From Achromobacter sp. MYb9 (GTDB lineage: Bacteria; Pseudomonadota; Gammaproteobacteria; Burkholderiales; Burkholderiaceae_B), in NCBI RefSeq assembly GCF_002975275.1, contig NZ_PCOQ01000003.1, forward strand, positions 186,001-250,000: a stretch of DNA of 64,000 nucleotides. The letters are read 5' to 3'. The notes below the pieces were generated by a model. It had not been told where the DNA came from. It saw nothing but the letters and a program-made list of their open reading frames with translations, and did not search any database. Each line of letters opens with the position of its first letter. Positions within the stretch are counted from its first letter, which is position 1. The translations under genes and the position numbers were made by a program. Shown here one piece after another: positions 9,481-17,561 of the stretch.

Positions 9481-10566
9481 GTGTCCATGATCTTCACATC
9501 CGTCAGCCAGGGGCTGAGCCAAGGGGAGTCTTCGCCGGGCTTCTGGCGTGCCCAGATCGTCGGGTGGATCTTTCTTGCGCTGGTCGGGTATTCCATCCGC
9601 CTGGCGGTGTTCGGCAATGCCGTCGCGGCGTTCTGGCTGACGTTGGCACTGGAACCGCTGGCATTCGTATTGACCAGCGCCGCGGCCGCGCTGCATGGCC
9701 GCCGGTCGGGCAAGGGCGACGCGCCCATCCTGGTGCTTGCCAGCGCGGTGCTGCTGTGCCTGGCCGCTTCGGCGTTGCTGGGCTCGGTCGCCTACGCCAT
9801 TCACCACTTGTTCCCGCCGGGATCGATGCGGGTGCTGCCAGGCAATCAGTACCGCCTGGGTTTCATCTACTACATGGGGATACTCTCCATCTGGACGCTG
9901 ATCTACTTCGGTGTGTCGGCCGAGCTGGCCGCGCGCACCGAGCGCATGTCCAAGATGAAGGCCGAGACCCGCTCGCTGCAGCTGGAGCTGGAGCATCTGC
10001 AGCGGCAGATCGAGCCTCATTTTCTTTTCAATTCGCTCAACACCATCGTCGCCGAAATCGCCGAACGCCCGGCCATTGCCGAAGAGATGACGCGCCGCCT
10101 GGCCGACTACCTGCGGTATTCGCTGGATCGGCGCGGGCGCGGGCTGAGCCGGCTGGAAGAAGAGATCGAGGCCGCCCAAGCCTACATACGCATACAGGCC
10201 CTGCGCTTTGACAAGCAGCTTGATTGCCAATGCCAGATCGACCCGGCCACGCTGCAGATCAACATTCCCCATATGACGCTGCAGGGGTTGGCGGAAAACG
10301 CGGTCAAGCACGGCATGCGGGCCGAGCATGACCGGTTCGTGATCCACATCCGCACCCGGCTTCATGGCGACGAGCTGATCATCCAGGTGGATAACCCGGG
10401 TCAGCTGCAGGCGCCGTTCGATCTGGTCGAGAGCGGGGGCGGGCTGGGCAATCTCTGCCGCCGCCTGGCCTTGCGGTACGCCGACAGATACGCGTTCTCG
10501 CTGGATCAGCGCGGCGACCGTACCGTGGCCGAGATCAAGCTGAAGGGAAGCCCCGCGGCGCTATAG
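9481..10566 (+). CDS. LytS/AlgZ-type sensor histidine kinase
   Basis: A 361-residue kinase of the His_kinase/HATPase group that pairs with LytTR regulators. The N-terminal third has four or more hydrophobic segments (residues about 25-160) and no recognisable periplasmic sensor. A coiled-coil (KAETRSLQLELEHLQRQIE) leads into the H-box PHFLFNSLN with H180. The N-box GLAENAVKHGM and a GGGLGNL ATP-lid motif follow. GTG 9481 has AAGG eight bases upstream; ATG 9487 is the alternative and shortens the protein by two residues. The AlgZ/AlgR-like arrangement, kinase and regulator divergent, suggests a shared promoter region at 9406-9480. Confidence 0.92.
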   Translation: MSMIFTSVSQGLSQGESSPGFWRAQIVGWIFLALVGYSIRLAVFGNAVAAFWLTLALEPLAFVLTSAAAALHGRRSGKGDAPILVLASAVLLCLAASALLGSVAYAIHHLFPPGSMRVLPGNQYRLGFIYYMGILSIWTLIYFGVSAELAARTERMSKMKAETRSLQLELEHLQRQIEPHFLFNSLNTIVAEIAERPAIAEEMTRRLADYLRYSLDRRGRGLSRLEEEIEAAQAYIRIQALRFDKQLDCQCQIDPATLQINIPHMTLQGLAENAVKHGMRAEHDRFVIHIRTRLHGDELIIQVDNPGQLQAPFDLVESGGGLGNLCRRLALRYADRYAFSLDQRGDRTVAEIKLKGSPAAL

Positions 10567-10626
10567 TCGGCGATACCGGCGGCTTCCGGCTGCGGGGCGT
10601 ATTCATGAGGATGACCCAGGGGAAAT

Positions 10627-11388
10627 TCAGGCAAGCGCCACGCTCATGCCGCCGTCAGCCATGACGACGGCGCCAAGGATGAAACTGGCTTTGTCTGAAG
10701 CAAGGAACGCGATCACTTCCGCGATCTCCTGCGGCTGCGCCGCGCGGCGGATGGGCGCTTTCTTGCCATGCTCGGCAAGGAACGCCTGACCGTCTGCGTG
10801 GATATGGTTGGTGATGTTGGTGATGACGTCACCGGAGCCCACCGCGTTGACGCGAATGCCGTGCTCAATGGCTTCCAGCGACAGGGCGCGCGTCAGCTGC
10901 GCCAACGCGCCCTTGGAGGCGGCATACGCCGAGATCTGCGGGAAAGCCTGATAGCAGGCGTAAGAACCCACGTTGACGATGGCGCCCTTTCCCGCCGGGA
11001 CCATCGCGCGCATCGCCTCGCGTGAGAACAGGAATGCGCCGGTCACGTTTACCGACTGAACGCGATTCCAGTCTTCCAACGACATATCCACAAGGGATTT
11101 GTTCATGATGATGGCCGCGTTGTTCACCAGGATGTCGAGCTTGCCAAAGCGCTCGATCGCCATTGAAGCGGCCTGCACGGCGCTTTCTTCGTGCGCCACG
11201 TCGGCCACGAGAGGGATGATGCCCGGCCGTGCCAGTGCCTCGATATTGCGGCTTCGATCAACCGCGATAACGCTGGCGCCCTCGGCATGCAGCAGGTGGG
11301 TGGTCGCCAGGCCAATACCGCTGGCCGCGCCGGTAACAATGGCGACCTTGCCCGCGAAGGCGCCGGTTTCAGTACTGCGTGAAGTCAT
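10627..11388 (-). CDS. Short-chain dehydrogenase/reductase (SDR)
   Basis: A 253-residue classical SDR acting on an unknown alcohol or ketone with NAD(P)H. It has the cofactor motif TGAASGIG, the NNAA motif, and the catalytic serine, tyrosine and lysine in VGSYACYQ..YAASKG. The C-terminal SFILGAVVMADGG is the usual substrate-loop and end pattern of FabG-like members. ATG 11388 has AAGGAA seven bases upstream. It is the second gene of a pair with the SDR that starts at 12170 (41-base gap). The AraC gene divergent from that pair is the likely regulator. Confidence 0.9.
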   Translation of the reverse strand: MTSRSTETGAFAGKVAIVTGAASGIGLATTHLLHAEGASVIAVDRSRNIEALARPGIIPLVADVAHEESAVQAASMAIERFGKLDILVNNAAIIMNKSLVDMSLEDWNRVQSVNVTGAFLFSREAMRAMVPAGKGAIVNVGSYACYQAFPQISAYAASKGALAQLTRALSLEAIEHGIRVNAVGSGDVITNITNHIHADGQAFLAEHGKKAPIRRAAQPQEIAEVIAFLASDKASFILGAVVMADGGMSVALA

Positions 11389-11429
11389 GGTGGTTTTCCT
11401 TGTCAAAGTGAACGATGGCCGCCGTGCGT

Positions 11430-12170
11430 TCAGAAGGGGCTGGCGGTGGGGCGCACAACGATCTCGCTGACGTCGACGTCGGCCGGCTGCTCGACCGCGT
11501 AGGCGATTGCGCGAGCGATGGCATCGGGGGTGATGGCGATACGGCGAAACGCTTGCATGGCCGAGCGCGCCGTTTCGTCGGAGATGGAATCGGCCAGCTC
11601 GGATTCCACGACGCCCGGGCAGATCACCGTGACGCGAATCTTGTCCGTCTCTTGGCGCAGTCCGTCGGAAATGGCGCGGACGGCGAACTTCGTCGCGCAA
11701 TAGACGGCAGCGGTGGGCGACACGGCAAGACCGCCAATCGAAGAAATGTTGATGACCTGGCCGCTACCCTGCTGCTCCATCGTCGGCAGGACGGCCGCGA
11801 TGCCATGCAGCACGCCTCGGATGTTCACGTCGATCATCCGGTCCCATTCATTGACCTTCACCGCGCTTAGCGGCGAAAGCGGCATCACGCCGGCATTGTT
11901 GATCAGCACATCGATGCGGCCGAACGCATCAAGCGCATTGCGCGCGAACGTCGCGACATTCTCGGCCGACGTGACGTCGAGCTCGCGGTATTGGACGATT
12001 CCGCCTGCTTGCTGCAGCGACTTCGCCAGCTCGGCCAGCCGTTCGGTGCGGCGCGCGCCAATAACCAGCCGATGCCCTTGCGCGGCAAGCAAGCGCGCGG
12101 CCGCCTCGCCGATTCCGCTGCTGGCGCCGGTGATCAGGATGACTTTCGATTCGTTCGAGAAATTTGCCAT
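11430..12170 (-). CDS. Short-chain dehydrogenase/reductase (SDR), YdfG-like
   Basis: A 246-residue SDR with cofactor motif TGASSGIG, NNAGVMPLSPL, catalytic serine in ISSIGG and the Y-x3-K in YCATKFAVRAISDGLR. This pattern (NNAGVMPLS, ATKFAV) is that of the NADP-dependent YdfG/serine-3-dehydrogenase-like branch. ATG 12170 is preceded by AGGAT at a normal distance. It is the first gene of a two-gene operon with the SDR at 10627-11388 and is divergent from an AraC-type regulator, an arrangement commonly seen for stress or xenobiotic carbonyl reductases. Confidence 0.9.
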   Translation of the reverse strand: MANFSNESKVILITGASSGIGEAAARLLAAQGHRLVIGARRTERLAELAKSLQQAGGIVQYRELDVTSAENVATFARNALDAFGRIDVLINNAGVMPLSPLSAVKVNEWDRMIDVNIRGVLHGIAAVLPTMEQQGSGQVINISSIGGLAVSPTAAVYCATKFAVRAISDGLRQETDKIRVTVICPGVVESELADSISDETARSAMQAFRRIAITPDAIARAIAYAVEQPADVDVSEIVVRPTASPF

Positions 12171-12268
12171 GTTGAATAATCCTATTTTTCGATGGGAATC
12201 TTCGGATGTGCCCGGGATGGAATGGCGGCGTCGCGCCTGACAGGTTTTTATCCGCGCTACAGCCTGTT

Positions 12269-12292
12269 CATTCATCATCCGGTGCATGAATG
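12269..12292. promoter_or_regulatory. Inverted repeat in the SDR/AraC divergent spacer
   Basis: CATTCAT and ATGAATG form perfect 7-base arms around a 10-base spacer. The site sits about 100 bases before the first SDR and 130 before the AraC start, where a shared operator would be expected. AraC proteins often use direct repeats, so the assignment is tentative. Confidence 0.35.
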
Positions 12293-12422
12293 TTAGGAAA
12301 TTCCGCGCTTTGGGCGAATACACGGACCGATCCCGTTATTGCCTATTCCTATCATCCTTGGCTGGCGCAGGCTGCCAGGGAAACGCTAGAATGGCGCGTG
12401 ACGCGATAAAGGGGAGAAGGCG

Positions 12423-13349
12423 GTGACCAAGGTTCGAAGTGCCGCTTCGATCAAGATGGTTCGCTTGTTGGAGACGCTGGCGCCCAACGAGGGCTACACG
12501 CAGTCCGCGCTGGACAGCGTGCGGCTGATGCGGTCGGACCGCCCGCTGGGACGCACGCCCGTGTTTTATGAACCCAGCATCGTGATCGTTTGCCAGGGGC
12601 GAAAGCTAGGCTTCCTGGGCGACGAGGTATATGTCTACGATGCGCAGCATTACCTTGTGCTGTCCGTGCCGTTACCGTTTTCCACCGAAACGCAGGCCTC
12701 GCCAGAGGAGCCCATGCTTGCCGTGTCCATCCGCCTGGACCTGCTGGAACTTAGCGACCTGATCACACAGATCGGGTCGGCCGGCAATCATCCCGATGCG
12801 CCGCCCGCCGGCATTACCTCCACGCGGCTGGCGGGGCACCTTGAGAGCGGCACGTTACGGTTGCTGGAGGCATTGACGGACCCGCTTGACGCACAGGTGC
12901 TGGGGCCCAGCCTGGTGCGCGAGATCTGCTATCGGGTACTGACCGGCGAGCAAGGCGGCGCGATGCGTGCCGCGCTTGCCCACCACGGCCGATTTGGGCG
13001 TGTGGCGCGGGCCCTCAAGCGTATCCACACGGATTACGCAAAGCCGCTGAACGTTGCAAGTCTTGCGCAGGAGGCCGGGATGAGCGTGCCTGCGTTCCAC
13101 GCCAACTTTCGCACGGTGACGCAGACCTCGCCGATCCAGTACATCAAGTCGACTCGCCTTCATCAGGCGCGGCTGATGATGATACGTGACGGGGTGACAG
13201 CCGCCGCGGCGGCGGCTCGCGTTGGATACGAAAGCGCGCCGCAGTTCAGCCGTGAGTTCAAGCGCCTGTTTGGGCGGACGCCGTTGAATGAAGTCCGCGA
13301 CATGCGCGAATCATTCACGCTTTCTCCCGCAGTTCGCTTCGGCGGCTAA
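12423..13349 (+). CDS. AraC-family transcriptional regulator
   Basis: A 308-residue regulator with the AraC_N-type effector domain (residues about 25-180: FYEPSIVIVCQGRKLGFLGDEVYVYD and the PLPFSTET segment are typical of this subgroup) and a C-terminal double helix-turn-helix (about 195-295) ending in FSREFKRLFGRTP. GTG 12423 is preceded by GGGGAGAAGG. The gene is divergent from the two SDR genes with a 252-base spacer, so it probably activates them in response to a small molecule and may control itself. The inducer is not known. Confidence 0.9.
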   Translation: MTKVRSAASIKMVRLLETLAPNEGYTQSALDSVRLMRSDRPLGRTPVFYEPSIVIVCQGRKLGFLGDEVYVYDAQHYLVLSVPLPFSTETQASPEEPMLAVSIRLDLLELSDLITQIGSAGNHPDAPPAGITSTRLAGHLESGTLRLLEALTDPLDAQVLGPSLVREICYRVLTGEQGGAMRAALAHHGRFGRVARALKRIHTDYAKPLNVASLAQEAGMSVPAFHANFRTVTQTSPIQYIKSTRLHQARLMMIRDGVTAAAAAARVGYESAPQFSREFKRLFGRTPLNEVRDMRESFTLSPAVRFGG

Positions 13350-13363
13350 GGTCTTGCTATCGG

Positions 13364-13396
13364 GCCACGCCCAGGATAGCCATCCTGGGACGTGGC
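13364..13396. terminator. Strong hairpin between convergent genes
   Basis: GCCACGCCCAGGAT pairs with ATCCTGGGACGTGGC around AGCC with one bulged base. It lies just after the AraC stop and before the stop of the convergent NTF2-like gene, so it can serve as a two-way terminator. A short T-rich stretch (CTCTTTT) follows on the + strand after ten bases. Confidence 0.6.
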
Positions 13397-13433
13397 GGTC
13401 ATGCTCTTTTCAAGGGTTTGGCATGCCGGTACA

Positions 13434-13862
13434 TCAATCGCGCTTTGCCGAGACGCCGGCGATTGGCGCGTCGAATGCCAGCGCGGCCTTGACGGGATCA
13501 AAGTACTCGCGCAAATGGGCGATGCGTCCGTCACGCGCTGTCAGGAAGACGACATACTCTTGCTGGTAGATGCGGCCCGTTTCGGGGACCCGTCCTTCGG
13601 CGCGCACCCGTGCAACGGCCTTATGCGGATCGTCGCTTGCAGTGACTTCAATATCGAAGAAGCGGAAATGGGTGACGGCACCCTTGAACCAGTTCGCATG
13701 CCTGACGACCGCCTCGCGGCCGTCAAGCTGCAACGGATGGCCCAGGCTGGGCGCATAAGGCAAGTCCCATACGATGTCGTCATGGATCAGTGTTTGCCAT
13801 TGCTGGTTGTCGTCAACCAGCCACTGGAAATGTTGTTCCAACAAAGTCGCTGCGCTATGCAT
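13434..13862 (-). CDS. NTF2/SnoaL-like protein
   Basis: A 142-residue single-domain protein of the nuclear-transport-factor-2/SnoaL fold: an N-terminal helix pair (LLEQHFQWLVDDNQQWQTLIHDDIVWDLPYAP), then a curved sheet with YQQEYVVFLTARDGRIAHLREYFDP, the usual end of the cone. Members include small-molecule isomerases, cyclases and many binding proteins without known activity. It is transcribed after the DoxX gene (24-base gap) and both diverge from a LysR regulator. No catalytic residue can be named with confidence. Confidence 0.85.
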   Translation of the reverse strand: MHSAATLLEQHFQWLVDDNQQWQTLIHDDIVWDLPYAPSLGHPLQLDGREAVVRHANWFKGAVTHFRFFDIEVTASDDPHKAVARVRAEGRVPETGRIYQQEYVVFLTARDGRIAHLREYFDPVKAALAFDAPIAGVSAKRD

Positions 13863-13886
13863 GATCGTTTTCCCGTGAAGCGATTA

Positions 13887-14306
13887 TCAAACGGCGGCCG
13901 TTGCAACGGGCGCGCGACGGTTGTCCAGACTGAACGCGCCTGCGCCGAACGCCACCACCTGCAAAAGTCCGCCTGCCATGGCCAAGTTCTTGAGGAAGTG
14001 GAACAACTGGTTCTGGTCCGCCAGCGCATGGTGAAAGATGAGAGCGGTGGCGACGGCATACGCCGCGAGTAAAGCTGCCACCAGACGGGTCCGATAGCCA
14101 AGCCCAAGCAGGACTGAACCGACCAGTTCGAGCATCACCGCAGCCACGAGGCCGAGCACGGGGGCCGGGAGCCCCATCGATGCGATGTATGCCAGATTTG
14201 CATCGGGAGCCACGATCTTGCCCAGCGCGCTGAGCAAGAAAATGGTGGCCATCAAGACACGGCCGATGAAGGGAAGTGCGGTAGCGGCGTTGGGGGTCGA
14301 ATTCAT
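13887..14306 (-). CDS. DoxX-family membrane protein
   Basis: A 139-residue inner-membrane protein with four predicted helices. The start of the domain (LPFIGRVLMATIFLLSALGKI) and the block VLGLVAAVMLELVGSVLLGLGYRTR are typical of the DoxX family, whose roles range from thiosulfate:quinone oxidoreductase subunits to redox-stress complexes; here no partner subunit is visible. ATG 14306 has AAGGAT eight bases upstream, better than upstream in-frame ATGs at 14315 and 14363. It heads an operon with the NTF2-like gene, divergent from the LysR gene. Confidence 0.88.
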   Translation of the reverse strand: MNSTPNAATALPFIGRVLMATIFLLSALGKIVAPDANLAYIASMGLPAPVLGLVAAVMLELVGSVLLGLGYRTRLVAALLAAYAVATALIFHHALADQNQLFHFLKNLAMAGGLLQVVAFGAGAFSLDNRRAPVATAAV

Positions 14307-14341
14307 GGTGAACATCCTTGTAGAAGTTGATGTTCGAAGCT

Positions 14342-14358
14342 TAGGATCTTGACTCCTA
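14342..14358. promoter_or_regulatory. TAGGA-N7-TCCTA inverted repeat over the lysR promoter -35
   Basis: Perfect 5-base arms flank TCTTGAC, so the site covers the -35 hexamer of the lysR promoter and lies 36 bases before the DoxX start. A LysR protein bound here could repress itself and act on the divergent operon. Confidence 0.4.
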
Positions 14359-14377
14359 TCCATGAAGCCTATATTTT
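14349..14377 (+). promoter_or_regulatory. Sigma-70-like promoter of the LysR gene
   Basis: TTGACT (14349-14354) and TATTTT (14372-14377) are separated by exactly 17 bases. Transcription would begin near 14384. That excludes the in-frame ATG at 14362 as a start and supports ATG 14407. Confidence 0.55.
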
Positions 14378-14385
14378 TCGATGCT

Positions 14386-14404
14386 ATCTATCTAATTGGC
14401 AGAT
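14386..14404. promoter_or_regulatory. LysR-type T-N11-A box
   Basis: ATCT-N11-AGAT is a symmetric 19-base site fitting the T-N11-A rule of LysR operators. It lies between the predicted promoter and the ATG at 14407, where binding would block the regulator's own transcription. Confidence 0.45.
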
Positions 14405-14406
14405 AC

Positions 14407-15300
14407 ATGCTCGACGCCGTCTCGCTTGATCAGCTTCGCACCTTCATCGCCGCCGCCGACGAGGGCAGCTTTTCGGCAGCGGGCCGGAAGCTAAGGCGCG
14501 CCCAATCCGTCGTCAGTCATACCCTGGCGAACTTGGAGGGTCAGCTGGGCGTGCGGCTCTTTGATCGCACAGGGCGCTATCCACGTTTGACCGAAGCAGG
14601 CGCCGCGCTACTGATTCAGGCGCGCACGGTGGTCAGTGGGATGGACGGCTTCAAATCGAAGGCGCGCGCGATGGCGGAAGGGCTTGAGCCAGAACTGTCC
14701 GTAGTGGTCGACGTCATGTACCCGATGTCATCGCTGACCGATGCGGTCGGCGCATTCCGAAAAGCGTTTCCGCACACGCCGCTTCGGCTTTATGTAGAAG
14801 CGCTGGGCGCCGTGATGCAACCCGTCATTGAACAAACGTGCCGGATTGGCATCAGCGGTTCAATGCCGGTTATTCCAGACCTCATGGAAGCGGAAAAACT
14901 GCTGGACGTGCCCATGGTGACAGTTGCCGCGCCGTCACATCCGCTGGCGTCTCGTGATGGCCTGATTCAGCCGCGCGAATTGAAGGAGCACGTGCAGTTG
15001 GTGCTGACCGACCGCACGGCGCTGACCGACGGTACGACCTTCGGCGTTTTTTCTCCGCAAACATGGCGGCTTGCGGACCTTGGTGCAAAGCACGCGTTCT
15101 TGCGCGCCGGATTCGGGTGGGGGCACATGCCGCTGGCGATGGTGCAGGCTGACCTGGATGCCGGCGCGCTTGTCCGGCTGCGGCTGGCGGCCTTCGAAGT
15201 TCGCACGCCGCCAATCGCGATGTTCGCGGTTTACCGAAAGGACACGCCGCCTGGCCCGGCAGGCCGGTGGTTTCTCGAACGGCTCATGGAATCGCGTTAG
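14407..15300 (+). CDS. LysR-family transcriptional regulator
   Basis: A 297-residue regulator. The winged helix-turn-helix is at residues 4-65 (LDQLRTFIAAADEGSFSAAGRKLRRAQSVVSHTLANLEGQLGVRLFDR) and a periplasmic-binding-like effector domain follows. ATG 14407 is preferred over 14362 because it places the HTH at the usual distance from the N-terminus and lies downstream of a sigma-70-like promoter and a T-N11-A box. It is divergent from the DoxX-NTF2 operon, its likely target. Effector unknown. Confidence 0.9.
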   Translation: MLDAVSLDQLRTFIAAADEGSFSAAGRKLRRAQSVVSHTLANLEGQLGVRLFDRTGRYPRLTEAGAALLIQARTVVSGMDGFKSKARAMAEGLEPELSVVVDVMYPMSSLTDAVGAFRKAFPHTPLRLYVEALGAVMQPVIEQTCRIGISGSMPVIPDLMEAEKLLDVPMVTVAAPSHPLASRDGLIQPRELKEHVQLVLTDRTALTDGTTFGVFSPQTWRLADLGAKHAFLRAGFGWGHMPLAMVQADLDAGALVRLRLAAFEVRTPPIAMFAVYRKDTPPGPAGRWFLERLMESR

Positions 15301-15504
15301 CCAGCCGCCATGCCGATACGGGCCGCGCCTTTGACCATGAAATTCGCCTAAGTTGTTGATTTTTAAGGTTATAGGGCGACGCGGCCCATGAGCATCAGCG
15401 GCGGTTGGCGTCAGGCGGCTATCATTGGTCGCCATCCGGTGATTAATGACCTGGTTGATCAAGCGCCCGACCCTGCGAGGCGCGCATCTCACGGTAACCC
15501 GTCC

Positions 15505-16809
15505 ATGAAGACCCTTAAAAAATCGAGCAAGCTCGCTCACGTCCTGTATGACATTCGTGGCCCGATCATGGATCGGGCCAAGCAGATGGAGGACGAAGGC
15601 CAGCACCTCATCAAGCTCAATATCGGCAATCTGGCCGCGTTCGGCTTCGATGCCCCGGAAGAAGTCCAGCTGGACATGATCCGCAACCTGCCGAACTCGG
15701 CGGGTTATTCGGACAGCAAGGGCATCTTCGCCGCGCGCAAGGCGGTCATGCACTACACCCAGGCGCAGGGCACGCAGGGCGTGACACTGGACGACATCTA
15801 TCTGGGCAACGGCGCCTCCGACCTGATCGCGATGGCGACCAACGCGCTGCTCGATGATGGCGACGAGCTCCTGCTGCCCGCGCCGGACTACCCGCTGTGG
15901 ACGGCGGTGACGAGCCTGTCCGGCGGGTCGCCCGTGCATTACCTGTGCGACGAGGCGAACGGCTGGATTCCCGACCTGGACGACATCCGCGCCAAGATCA
16001 CGCCGCGCACCAAGGGGATCGTGGTCATCAACCCGAACAACCCGACGGGCGTGCTCTACCCCGATGACGTGCTGCGGGGAATCGTCGACATCGCGCGTGA
16101 ATTCGGACTGGTCATTCTGGCCGACGAGGTCTATGACAAGGTGCTGTACGACGACGTCCAGCACACCGCGCTGGCCAGCCTGTCCACCGATGTGCTGACG
16201 CTGACCTTCAATTCGCTATCCAAGAGCTACCGGGCTTGTGGCTACCGCGCCGGCTGGATGGTGGTCTCGGGCGACAAGGGCGCTGCCCGTGATTACATCG
16301 AAGGCCTGGATATGCTTGCCAACATGAGGCTGTGCGCCAACGTGCCGGGCCAGTGGGCGATCCAGACCGCGTTGGGTGGCTATCAGAGCATCAACGACCT
16401 GGTGCGCGAGGGCGGCCGATTGCACCGCCAGCGCGAATTGGCTTACGAGCTGATCACCGCCATCCCGGGCGTCACCTGCGTCAAGCCGCAGGCCGCGTTG
16501 TACATGTTCCCGCGGCTGGACCCCGAGGTCTATCCCATCCAGGACGACCGCCAGTTTTTCCTGCAGCTTCTCGAAGCCACGCGCGTGATGCTGGTGCAGG
16601 GCACGGGCTTCAACTGGTCGCGCCCCGACCACTTCCGCATTGTGTTCTTGCCGCACGAGGCCGATCTGCGGGAAGCCATCGGCCGCATCGCCAAGTTCCT
16701 GGGCGAATACCGCGCCAAGCATGCGAAGCAACGGTTGGTTTCCGTGGATGCCGATCCGGCGGAGCAGGCTGTCGATTCGCCGGTCAAGCTGGCGGCGAAG
16801 GCCGGATAA
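15505..16809 (+). CDS. alaA: Glutamate-pyruvate (alanine) aminotransferase AlaA
   Basis: A 434-residue fold-type I PLP aminotransferase that makes alanine from pyruvate and glutamate. It follows E. coli AlaA closely from the first residues (KSSKL..YDIRGP..A..M..EG..LIKLNIGN) through NPNNPTG, the SLSKSYRACGYRAGWM block with Schiff-base lysine K240, and MRLCANVP. E. coli AlaA is about 405 residues; the extra 29 here form a low-complexity C-terminal tail (VDADPAEQAVDSPVKLAAKAG). ATG 15505 aligns with the family start; the frame opens at 15388. It ends four bases before the convergent TetR stop. Confidence 0.92.
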   Translation: MKTLKKSSKLAHVLYDIRGPIMDRAKQMEDEGQHLIKLNIGNLAAFGFDAPEEVQLDMIRNLPNSAGYSDSKGIFAARKAVMHYTQAQGTQGVTLDDIYLGNGASDLIAMATNALLDDGDELLLPAPDYPLWTAVTSLSGGSPVHYLCDEANGWIPDLDDIRAKITPRTKGIVVINPNNPTGVLYPDDVLRGIVDIAREFGLVILADEVYDKVLYDDVQHTALASLSTDVLTLTFNSLSKSYRACGYRAGWMVVSGDKGAARDYIEGLDMLANMRLCANVPGQWAIQTALGGYQSINDLVREGGRLHRQRELAYELITAIPGVTCVKPQAALYMFPRLDPEVYPIQDDRQFFLQLLEATRVMLVQGTGFNWSRPDHFRIVFLPHEADLREAIGRIAKFLGEYRAKHAKQRLVSVDADPAEQAVDSPVKLAAKAG

Positions 16810-16813
16810 AACG

Positions 16814-17437
16814 TTAACGGCCGGCGTGCCGGGCCGGGGGGGCAGCCGCGATAGCCATATGCGCAAAGTCCTTGGCCGCTTTCGCGGCATACCCGGCCGG
16901 CATCACGGCGGTGGTGGCGCTGGATAGCCCGAATGCCCCCTCCATCAGGGCAAGCACGCCCGCCGCGAGCGTGCGCGCGCCCCGAGTGTCGCGCTGCTGC
17001 TCGCGCAAGGCGGCAACCACCAATTCCGTGACCATCGCCAGTTCCTGCGCGATCACCTCGCTGTACACCGCGCGCACCTCTTCCTGGCGCACGGCCTCGG
17101 CGCTGATCATGACCCACGCCGCGACCGCATCCGGCGCCGCGCCTTCGCCCCTGCCCAGGCGGGCTTCAAGGTAGGCATCCAGCCGCAGGCCAGGCGCCGC
17201 GGCGGCATCGCAGATACGCGTGAAACGGCTACGCGCAACCTCGGCCAGCATGTCGATGAGCGACAACAGGATTTCTTGCTTGTTCTTGAAGTGGTAGTGG
17301 ATCAGCCCCGGCGCCAGGCCGGCCTGGCTTGCGATGGACTGGATCGTCGCCTTCTCATAACCATGCCGTGCAATGACGGTGAGCAGGGCTTGCGTAATTT
17401 CAGCGCGGCGTGCTTCGGTGTTGGGGCTTCGGGCCAT
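16814..17437 (-). CDS. TetR-family transcriptional repressor
   Basis: A 207-residue TetR protein. The N-terminal HTH (residues about 8-55: RRAEITQALLTVIARHGYEKATIQSIASQAGLAPGLIHYHFKNKQEIL) is canonical; the C-terminal domain with WVMISAEAVRQEEVRAVYSEVI resembles the BetI-type TetR_C family. It is divergent from the oxygenase-WD40 gene with 124 bases between the starts. Two copies of TTGG-N8-CCAA occupy this spacer, one 17 bases from this start codon, so autorepression together with control of the neighbour is very likely. Confidence 0.9.
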   Translation of the reverse strand: MARSPNTEARRAEITQALLTVIARHGYEKATIQSIASQAGLAPGLIHYHFKNKQEILLSLIDMLAEVARSRFTRICDAAAAPGLRLDAYLEARLGRGEGAAPDAVAAWVMISAEAVRQEEVRAVYSEVIAQELAMVTELVVAALREQQRDTRGARTLAAGVLALMEGAFGLSSATTAVMPAGYAAKAAKDFAHMAIAAAPPARHAGR

Positions 17438-17453
17438 GGCGGGGGCGTCATAG

Positions 17454-17469
17454 TTGGGTAGATAACCAA
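17454..17469. promoter_or_regulatory. TetR operator candidate, proximal to tetR
   Basis: TTGG-N8-CCAA, the same outer pattern and length as the perfect palindrome at 17511-17528, with AACCAAT shared on the right side. It lies 17 bases upstream of the tetR start. Confidence 0.55.
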
Positions 17470-17510
17470 TTTTAGTTGCGCAAAGTGCCGTAGAGGAGTA
17501 ATTTTTCAAT

Positions 17511-17528
17511 ATTGGTTGTTCAACCAAT
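17511..17528. promoter_or_regulatory. Perfect palindromic operator before the oxygenase-WD40 gene
   Basis: ATTGGTTG and CAACCAAT are exact complements around TT. The 18-base site lies 33 bases before the ATG at 17562, in an AT-rich segment, and matches TTGG-N8-CCAA as found near tetR. Confidence 0.65.
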
Positions 17529-17561
17529 TTATAAAACAATGCCATTGATCGGGCCATAGCC

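Noticed and set aside
14362..14406. ATG 14362 as start of the LysR gene
   Set aside because: It falls between the -35 and -10 hexamers of a good promoter and would push the HTH 15 residues away from the N-terminus.
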